Shown here: positions 58,413 through 64,000 of the stretch, piece after piece
Numbering within the stretch: position 1 is the stretch's first letter
Layout: every line of letters starts with the position of its first letter
Assembly: GCA_002427735.1 (NCBI GenBank)
Contig: DIYP01000017.1
Span: 186,001-250,000, forward strand
Origin: Flavobacteriales bacterium UBA6051
GTDB lineage: Bacteria > Bacteroidota > Bacteroidia > Flavobacteriales_D > Crocinitomicaceae
DNA length: 64,000 nt
Reading direction: 5' to 3'
Notes under the pieces: model-generated
Seen by the model: the letters and a program-made list of their open reading frames with translations, nothing else
The model's database searches: none
What the model was told of the DNA's origin: nothing
Made by a program: the position numbers and the translations under genes

Positions 58413-58853
58413 TTAACGCTTCTTCTGGAAAAACAACTTCATCAATGATGATGCTTCTGATTCCATGATCCCACTAATCATTTTCGTCTTGGGGTGATAA
58501 ACTCCTTCATGGCGCCCTGCTCCTCGTCGTTCATCGCTGGCAGCAAATACGATCTTATCGATTTGTGACCAATAAAGCGCTCCTGCGCACATCGTGCAAG
58601 GCTCAAGAGTAACATAAAGCGTACATCCTTTTAGGTACTTTCCTCCCAAAAAATTCGCTGCTGATGTAATCGCTTGCATTTCAGCATGTGCAGTTACGTC
58701 GTTTAACTTTTCGGTGAGGTTATGTGCTCGTGCAATCACCTGCTTATTCGCTACAATTACAGCTCCAACTGGCACTTCACCAGCATCGAAAGCTTTCTGC
58801 GCCTCAAGAAGCGCCTGCTTCATAAAATAAGTATCGTCATATGGGTCAATCAT
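58413..58853 (-). CDS. tadA: tRNA-specific adenosine deaminase
   Basis: 146 residues. The cytidine-deaminase-fold zinc site is complete: His56-Ala-Glu58 (TAHAEMQAI) and Pro85-Cys86-Thr-Met-Cys89 (EPCTMCAGAL). Other family features are DAGEVPVGAVIV and DERRGAGRHEGVYHP. TadA converts A34 to inosine in tRNA(Arg) ACG and is usually essential. It faces the divergent LD-carboxypeptidase gene and is not in an obvious operon. Length and C-terminal basic tail (FFQKKR) are typical. Confidence 0.96.
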   Translation of the reverse strand: MIDPYDDTYFMKQALLEAQKAFDAGEVPVGAVIVANKQVIARAHNLTEKLNDVTAHAEMQAITSAANFLGGKYLKGCTLYVTLEPCTMCAGALYWSQIDKIVFAASDERRGAGRHEGVYHPKTKMISGIMESEASSLMKLFFQKKR

Positions 58854-58924
58854 AGCGAATAGCTTAAGAAAGCAAATAACGCGTTTTTTTCTTTAAGGCT
58901 ATGCTTTATCATTACATTTAGCCT

Positions 58925-59827
58925 ATGAATTTGTCCATCCCATTTTTGCAACAAGGAGATAAATTAGCAATTGTGGCTCCTGCTAAAGCAATCGAAGAAT
59001 CACATGTTCTATTCGCGAAAGCTTTTTTTGAGGATAAGGGTTACGAAGTCGTTGTTGGCAGACATTGTCTTGGTCGGCACCATTATTTTTCCGGCAATGA
59101 AGCAGAACGCACATATGATTTTCAACAGGCTCTTAACGACCCATCTGTAAAAGCGATTATCTGTGCAAGAGGAGGTTATGGATGTGTTCAAATTGTCGAC
59201 AAAATTCAATGGGCTGCTATGTTGCGCAGTCCTAAATGGATTGTTGGTTTCAGCGATGTAACTGTATTCCACCAACGCGCCCAACGTTATGGGCTTCAAA
59301 GTATACATGCCACAATGCCTTTGAACTTCTCGGAAAACACAGAAGATGCGCTTCAAACACTTTGTGATGCTCTTACACAACCATCTTACCGCATTACTGC
59401 AGAAAATAGCCCGTACAATCACTATGGAAAAGCTGAAGGAAAACTAGTCGGTGGTAACCTATCCGTTCTCTACAGTTTGCTTGGAACAGATGATCAGATA
59501 GATTTCACTGAAACCATTTTATTCATCGAGGACCTCGCTGAACACCTTTATGCTATTGATCGGATGTTTTATGCACTATCAAAAGTGGGAGCGCTCGATA
59601 AAATCAAAGGGTTAGTCGTTGGTGGAATGACAAATATGAAAGATACGGCTGTTCCGTTCGGGCTATCACTGGAAGAATTGATTTTATCTCATTTTGAATA
59701 CCGTAATATTCCCATCGCTTTTGGTTTTCCTGCGGGGCACATTAATGATAACAGAGCGCTTCGTTTAGGAGAATCGGTTAATCTTAAGGTTGAAAAAACG
59801 GGGGTTGAAATGATAGTTGGATCCTAG
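58925..59827 (+). CDS. LD-carboxypeptidase (peptidase S66)
   Basis: 300 residues. The catalytic triad can be placed as Ser110 (IVGFSDVTVF), Glu202 (LFIEDLAEHLYAIDRMF) and His272 (PAGHINDNRALRLG), with RGGYGCVQIVD near residue 82. The enzyme removes the terminal D-Ala from tetrapeptides during peptidoglycan recycling, as LdcA does in the cytoplasm; no signal peptide is present. The family also includes microcin C self-immunity proteins (MccF), but nothing here suggests that role. It is monocistronic and convergent with a TPR lipoprotein. Confidence 0.93.
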   Translation: MNLSIPFLQQGDKLAIVAPAKAIEESHVLFAKAFFEDKGYEVVVGRHCLGRHHYFSGNEAERTYDFQQALNDPSVKAIICARGGYGCVQIVDKIQWAAMLRSPKWIVGFSDVTVFHQRAQRYGLQSIHATMPLNFSENTEDALQTLCDALTQPSYRITAENSPYNHYGKAEGKLVGGNLSVLYSLLGTDDQIDFTETILFIEDLAEHLYAIDRMFYALSKVGALDKIKGLVVGGMTNMKDTAVPFGLSLEELILSHFEYRNIPIAFGFPAGHINDNRALRLGESVNLKVEKTGVEMIVGS

Positions 59828-59842
59828 CTTCTCTCAGGCCTT

Positions 59843-59867
59843 ATAATTATGCCTTGAGCATAATTAT
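59843..59867. terminator. AT-rich hairpin between convergent genes
   Basis: ATAATTATGC, loop CTTGA, GCATAATTAT: ten perfect pairs. It overlaps the stop codon region of the 59864 gene and follows the LD-carboxypeptidase stop by 15 bases. No T-run on either side, so termination is uncertain; it may protect the mRNA 3' ends. Confidence 0.35.
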
Positions 59868-60856
59868 TGCTCACAGACCGTTTCTCTTAACCTTACCGTT
59901 CTCAATAATTCCCAGACGGCATGATCGAATGGTTTGGGCGAAAAACGAAAAAGCAATATTCGCTTTCCATCTCCAGAGCAGAACTTGGAGTAGACACGAG
60001 CATTTAAATCAAGCGGTTGTTGCGTAGCAAATGCATCAAAAATGGTCAATGATCCCGAGACAAAAATACTGTCCGAAGGGTTCTTATTTAAGTGGAATCT
60101 TGCACGGGTTGGTTTAATTTTGGCTTCAGGGTTTTTATTTACCACTTCCATGAGTCCGTCGAAATAAAGCTTAAGCGTTTTCTCAAGTTCTTTTGGTGTC
60201 ACTTCATCCTGGTTTTCAAGGCTCCAAACAAAGACATACGACCAAAAATTGGTACTATCCGGATTGATCCAATTCTTAGGAAAAACAACTTCTTCTATTC
60301 CATCGTAATCAATTGTTGGCGCGAAATGCAATGGAAAATGGAAAATTTCTTTTCCCCAGTCAGTTACAAGTAATTCAAGTCCTTTTATTCGTCTTATTTG
60401 GTCCATGCCGTTAAGGTTGTCAGGGTTCATTGCGACCGATTTTTCATAGTTAAGCAAAGCCAGGTCTTCGTTTCCATCAGCCAAATATCCCTCTCCAAGG
60501 CTATCATAGGCATTTGACGATTCAGGATATTCCGAAACGATGAGCTTAAATACCTCAATGGCGTCTTTCGTTTTGCTTTCTCCAAGTAAATAATAACCAT
60601 AATGTGTTAGCTCGCGTTCATTAATGCGATATCCTTCAGGATTGTTCTTCTTCAATTCAAAGTACCAAGCAATACAATCTGTCAAGGGTAAATCGGGTTG
60701 TGCAATTAGTTTTTCGGCAAACGATTTGCCCTTATTTTCCTGAGTCAATATCGGTTGCTCATGACGTGCCGGTTTGTTCTGTGAATGAATTCCACACCCA
60801 TATAATCCGCTCATTATCAAACATAATAGCAGCAATATTTCTTTTCTTTTGTTCAT
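59864..60856 (-). CDS. TPR-containing lipoprotein
   Basis: 330 residues with a lipoprotein signal (LLCLIMSGLYGCGIHSQ, lipobox with Cys21). A pair of tetratricopeptide repeats sits near residues 80-150 (ELTHYGYYLLGESKTKDAIEVFKLIVSEYPESSNAYDSLGEGYLADGNEDLALLNYEKSVAMNPDN). The remainder is a beta-rich domain with FSPKPFDHAVWELL near the C-terminus and no recognised family. TPR lipoproteins often act as assembly or scaffolding factors in the envelope; a specific role cannot be stated. The gene is monocistronic, convergent with LD-carboxypeptidase. Confidence 0.78.
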   Translation of the reverse strand: MNKRKEILLLLCLIMSGLYGCGIHSQNKPARHEQPILTQENKGKSFAEKLIAQPDLPLTDCIAWYFELKKNNPEGYRINERELTHYGYYLLGESKTKDAIEVFKLIVSEYPESSNAYDSLGEGYLADGNEDLALLNYEKSVAMNPDNLNGMDQIRRIKGLELLVTDWGKEIFHFPLHFAPTIDYDGIEEVVFPKNWINPDSTNFWSYVFVWSLENQDEVTPKELEKTLKLYFDGLMEVVNKNPEAKIKPTRARFHLNKNPSDSIFVSGSLTIFDAFATQQPLDLNARVYSKFCSGDGKRILLFRFSPKPFDHAVWELLRTVRLRETVCEQ

Positions 60857-61057
60857 TATCTCAATTCTATTTCCTCAAGGTAATCGAGCAAAAAATGAAT
60901 GAGGTTTAATTCATGTAAATTTTTGTAAACCTATGCCTCAAAATGCCCCTGCCTAAGAACTAGAATCCTTTTATCAAAGTGATTTCATTAGCAATCGTCA
61001 TCTTATCTATAATCAAAATAAACTGGTCGATCATTATTAAAAAGTTTGACGAACTGT

Positions 61058-61065
61058 TAAATTTG
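61058..61065 (+). promoter_or_regulatory. Promoter -7 box of the sdhCAB operon
   Basis: TAAATTTG is an exact match to TAnnTTTG, ending 31 bases before the sdhC ATG. No good -33 TTG at normal spacing is present (a TTTG is only 9 bases upstream). Confidence 0.5.
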
Positions 61066-61096
61066 TAAGACAATTGTATTCAATTAAAAACAAGTC

Positions 61097-61765
61097 ATGA
61101 GTAAATCAGGCATTTTAAAATCATCAATTGCGCGTAAAGTTGCAATGGCGCTTTCAGCGTTTTTTCTAATGATTTTCCTTCTCCAGCATTTCGCTATCAA
61201 CTCCATTTCTCTGTTTAGTGCTTCTGCATTTAACGAGGTCTCTCATTTTATGGGAACGAACTTTTTTATCCAGTTCATAATGCAGCCCATCTTAATTTTT
61301 GCGGTTGTTTTTCACTTCATCATGGGATTCATTCTTGAAGCAAGAAACATGAAGGCGCGAAGCGTAAAATATGTAAAAAACAATGGCAATGCGAACTCTA
61401 CATGGATGAGTCGTAACATGCTTTATTCGGGTCTTGTCATTCTTGCTTTTCTTGGGCTGCACTTTTACGATTTCTGGATTCCTGAAATCATGCACAAATA
61501 CGTTCATGTTCTTCCTGAAGATCCAACACGTTATTTCGGAGAGCTTCAACACAAATTTGTAGACCCTGTTCGAGTTGGTCTTTACTGTGTATCATTCGTG
61601 CTTTTAGCATTGCACTTGTTGCACGGGTTTAATTCAGCTTTCCAATCAGTTGGAGCGAACAACAAATACACACGAGGATTGAAGAAATTTGGCACAGCTT
61701 ACGCTATTTTAATCCCACTTGGATTCATTGTTATTGCAATTTTCCATCACTTAAACCATTGTTAA
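61097..61765 (+). CDS. sdhC: Succinate dehydrogenase cytochrome b subunit
   Basis: 222 residues with five predicted transmembrane helices and the conserved His of the b558-type di-heme subunit (FLLQHFAINS, VFHFIMGFILE, FLGLHFYDFW, LALHLLHGF, AIFHHLNHC). This is the single-polypeptide anchor found with Bacteroidota and Bacillus-type SdhCAB/fumarate reductases, which lack a separate SdhD. It passes electrons between the iron-sulfur subunit and menaquinone. It is the first gene of the operon, with sdhA 12 bases after it. Confidence 0.95.
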   Translation: MSKSGILKSSIARKVAMALSAFFLMIFLLQHFAINSISLFSASAFNEVSHFMGTNFFIQFIMQPILIFAVVFHFIMGFILEARNMKARSVKYVKNNGNANSTWMSRNMLYSGLVILAFLGLHFYDFWIPEIMHKYVHVLPEDPTRYFGELQHKFVDPVRVGLYCVSFVLLALHLLHGFNSAFQSVGANNKYTRGLKKFGTAYAILIPLGFIVIAIFHHLNHC

Positions 61766-61777
61766 TCGATCGTTACT

Positions 61778-63793
61778 ATGGCAACTTTAGACGCAAAAAT
61801 TCCAGCAGGTCCAATTAAAGACAAGTGGACCAATCATAAGAATAAGATTAATGTTGTAAACCCAGCTAATAAGCGATTGATTGATGTCATCGTGGTTGGA
61901 ACAGGACTCGCAGGAGGTTCTGCTGCAGCCTCTCTCGCTGAGATGGGATATAATGTGAAAGCCTTTTGCTTCCAAGACTCTCCGCGCCGTGCACACTCAA
62001 TTGCCGCACAAGGGGGGATTAATGCAGCAAAGAATTATCAAAACGACGGTGATTCTGTTTATCGCCTTTTCTACGATACTGTTAAGGGCGGTGACTATCG
62101 CGCCAGAGAAGCGAACGTTTATCGATTGGCTGAGGTATCTGCAAATATCATTGACCAATGTGTAGCGCAAGGTGTGCCTTTTGCTCGCGATTATGGAGGT
62201 TTGCTAGATAACCGATCATTTGGTGGTGTACTTGTTTCGCGAACGTTTTATGCGAAGGGACAAACCGGTCAACAATTATTGTTGGGGGCATACTCTGCTA
62301 TGAACCGTCAAATTGGTAAGGGAAAAATTAAAATGTACAACCGCCACGAGATGTTAGAGCTTGTGAAGGTGGAAGGTAAAGCGCGTGGTATTATAGCACG
62401 AAACTTAGTTACTGGAGAGATTGAACGTCATTCTGCACATGCAGTAGTTATTGCATCAGGAGGATATGGAAATGTTTTCTTCCTTTCTACCAATGCAATG
62501 GGATCGAACGTAACTGCGGCGTGGAGAATACATAAGAAAGGAGCTTATTTTGCTAATCCTTGTTACACGCAAATTCACCCGACTTGTATCCCTCGTTCTG
62601 GAGACTATCAGTCTAAGCTTACCTTAATGTCTGAGTCATTGAGAAATGATGGTAGAATTTGGGTGCCAAAGCACATGAAAGATGTTGAGGCGATCCGCAA
62701 CGGTTCTCGTAAACCAACGGACTTAACAGAAGACGAGCGCGATTATTACCTTGAACGCAGGTACCCTGCATTCGGGAACCTTGTTCCTCGAGATGTAGCC
62801 TCTAGGGCTGCTAAGGAACGATGCGACGCTGGTTTTGGTGTAAACGAAACTGGAGAGGCTGTTTATCTAGACTTTGCTTCTGCGATTCAGCGCTATGGAA
62901 AAGAAAAAGCAACGGTTCTAGGTGAACAAAACCCAAGTGCACAGCGCGTACTGGAATTAGGAGAGAAGGTGGTGGAAGACAAATACGGAAACCTCTTCCA
63001 GATGTACGAAAAAATTACTGACGACAATCCATACAAAACACCAATGAAAATCTATCCTGCCGTGCATTACACGATGGGGGGAATATGGGTTGATTATAAC
63101 TTAATGACGACCATCCCTGGTTGTTATGCAGCAGGGGAGGCAAACTTTTCAGACCACGGAGCCAACAGGCTTGGTGCATCTGCGTTGATGCAAGGTCTTG
63201 CAGACGGATACTTCGTACTTCCTTACACGATCGGAGATTACTTGGCGGACGACATTCGTACGGGTGAAATCTCTACTGATACTCCGGAGTTTGAAGAAGC
63301 TGAGAAAGAAGTTATTTCTCGATTAGAAGCTTTTATCAATAATAAGGGCTCTAAATCTGTTGATCACTTCCACAAACGTCTTGGAAAAGTCATGTGGGAT
63401 AAAGTTGGAATGGCGCGTAATGAACAAGGCCTCAAGGAAGCTATTGAAGAGATTCGTCAGATTAGAGAGGAGTTCCATAAAGACGTTTTCGTTCCTGGAA
63501 GCATGTACGAACTCAACCCCGAATTAGAGAAAGCGGCCCGTGTGGAAGATTTCCTTGAATTGGGTGAATTATTTGCTTATGATGCCTTGATGCGCACAGA
63601 GTCATGTGGTGGACACTTCCGTGAAGAGTCTGCAGAGACAGATGGACCTCAAAAAGGTGAAGCTAAAAGGGATGATGAGAACTTCGCCTATGTTGCTGCA
63701 TGGGAGTGGACTGGAGATCCAGGGAAAGCTACTCTGCACAAGGAAGAATTAACGTTTAACGATATTGAACTGAAACAACGTTCTTATAAATAG
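61778..63793 (+). CDS. sdhA: Succinate dehydrogenase/fumarate reductase flavoprotein subunit
   Basis: 671 residues. The Rossmann motif VIVVGTGLAGGSAAASLAEMGY binds FAD; His73 in RRAHSIAAQGG is the covalent flavin attachment residue. Substrate and catalytic motifs follow in the order expected: QIHPTCIPRSGDYQSKLTLMSE, RYPAFGNLVPRDVASRAAKERCD and the HYTMGGIWVD, GANRLGASALMQGLADGYFV stretch. It oxidises succinate to fumarate in the citric acid cycle, or the reverse when used as fumarate reductase. It is 8 bases before sdhB. Confidence 0.97.
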   Translation: MATLDAKIPAGPIKDKWTNHKNKINVVNPANKRLIDVIVVGTGLAGGSAAASLAEMGYNVKAFCFQDSPRRAHSIAAQGGINAAKNYQNDGDSVYRLFYDTVKGGDYRAREANVYRLAEVSANIIDQCVAQGVPFARDYGGLLDNRSFGGVLVSRTFYAKGQTGQQLLLGAYSAMNRQIGKGKIKMYNRHEMLELVKVEGKARGIIARNLVTGEIERHSAHAVVIASGGYGNVFFLSTNAMGSNVTAAWRIHKKGAYFANPCYTQIHPTCIPRSGDYQSKLTLMSESLRNDGRIWVPKHMKDVEAIRNGSRKPTDLTEDERDYYLERRYPAFGNLVPRDVASRAAKERCDAGFGVNETGEAVYLDFASAIQRYGKEKATVLGEQNPSAQRVLELGEKVVEDKYGNLFQMYEKITDDNPYKTPMKIYPAVHYTMGGIWVDYNLMTTIPGCYAAGEANFSDHGANRLGASALMQGLADGYFVLPYTIGDYLADDIRTGEISTDTPEFEEAEKEVISRLEAFINNKGSKSVDHFHKRLGKVMWDKVGMARNEQGLKEAIEEIRQIREEFHKDVFVPGSMYELNPELEKAARVEDFLELGELFAYDALMRTESCGGHFREESAETDGPQKGEAKRDDENFAYVAAWEWTGDPGKATLHKEELTFNDIELKQRSYK

Positions 63794-63801
63794 GAAGCGC
63801 T

Positions 63802-64000
63802 ATGAAATTAACATTGAAAATCTGGAGACAGAAAGACCGAAACGACAAAGGAGGGATTGAGACTTATCCAATTGATAATGTGTCGGAACATATGTCGTTC
63901 CTTGAAATGATGGACGTTCTTAACGAACAACTAGTTTCTGAAGGCAAAGAGCCTGTTGCATTTGACCACGACTGTCGCGAAGGTATTTGTGGAATGTGTT
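63802..64000 (+). CDS. sdhB: Succinate dehydrogenase iron-sulfur subunit (3' end missing)
   Basis: The first 66 codons run to the window edge: MKLTLKIWRQKDRNDKGGIETYPIDNV, then EMMDVLNEQLVSEGKEPVAFDHDCREGICGMC. The last stretch is the N-terminal [2Fe-2S]-cluster motif CREGICGMC of SdhB/FrdB. The remaining cluster motifs are outside the window. It starts 8 bases after sdhA, completing the sdhCAB order. Confidence 0.95.
   Translation, partial: MKLTLKIWRQKDRNDKGGIETYPIDNVSEHMSFLEMMDVLNEQLVSEGKEPVAFDHDCREGICGMC

Noticed and set aside
58925..59827. Self-immunity (MccF-like) role for the S66 peptidase
   Set aside because: No microcin or toxin genes are nearby, and the sequence fits ordinary LD-carboxypeptidases.

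Overview
The window looks like chromosomal DNA of a Bacteroidota bacterium, most likely a free-living marine or freshwater member of the Flavobacteriales (Crocinitomicaceae/Fluviicola-like is my guess; the family level is inference). The support is: five secreted proteins with type IX secretion (T9SS) C-terminal sorting domains, promoter -7 boxes of the form TAnnTTTG, the near absence of Shine-Dalgarno sequences, lipoproteins and signal peptides ending in AQ or SQ, a DUF4837 lipoprotein, a LytTR response regulator paired with a propeller-type histidine kinase, a TPR-SpoIIE phosphatase, and a Bacteroidota-style sdhCAB. I see no rRNA, tRNA, CRISPR array, insertion sequence, prophage or integration site. 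The gene content is mostly housekeeping mixed with lineage-specific secreted proteins.

Layout. 1-8.3 kb: the end of a PKD-domain T9SS protein, a secreted unknown, an AraC regulator next to a small outer-membrane barrel, a giant AsmA-like protein and another barrel. 8.3-15.1 kb: a compact leftward cluster tatA-gatA-mltD-DUF4837-GT2-GT9-UbiA-like, tied together by 4-base and 17-base overlaps. 15.2-21.4 kb: a lipoprotein with membrane helices, then the rimP-nusA-infB translation/transcription operon and a TonB-domain protein upstream of it. 21.4-30 kb: DUF3109, a lipoprotein, miaE, a DEAD-box helicase, a secreted regulatory-domain protein, and the aerobic ribonucleotide reductase nrdB-nrdA. 30.4-36 kb: comF, an FAD oxidoreductase, and a LytTR regulator/propeller kinase pair. 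36-45.6 kb: secreted and lipid-anchored proteins including an SBBP-repeat T9SS protein, a bacilliredoxin, a clan-A glycosidase-like lipoprotein, a glutathione peroxidase cluster, a TIKI/TraB-like lipoprotein and an HExxH protein. 45.8-49.2 kb: a TPR-SpoIIE phosphatase and mnmE. 49.3-54.7 kb: two tandem paralogous SBBP/T9SS proteins, one carrying nine 51-residue repeats. 55-60.9 kb: a TPR-HTH regulator, another T9SS protein, tadA, an LD-carboxypeptidase and a TPR lipoprotein. 61-64 kb: sdhC, sdhA and the first 66 codons of sdhB.

The most noteworthy structure is the rimP-nusA-infB leader (about 20541-20639, minus strand). A near-consensus promoter is followed by a 16-codon open reading frame whose stop codon overlaps the rimP start as ATGA. 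Inside that frame is a perfect GC-rich hairpin with a GAAA loop and a U5 tract. This has the layout of a transcription attenuator coupled to a leader peptide, ahead of the genes for NusA and IF-2. Other items worth a look are the 153-bp in-frame repeat array with a four-unit higher-order period, two probably leaderless mRNAs, TTG start codons on several signal-peptide genes, and short symmetric sites upstream of two regulators.
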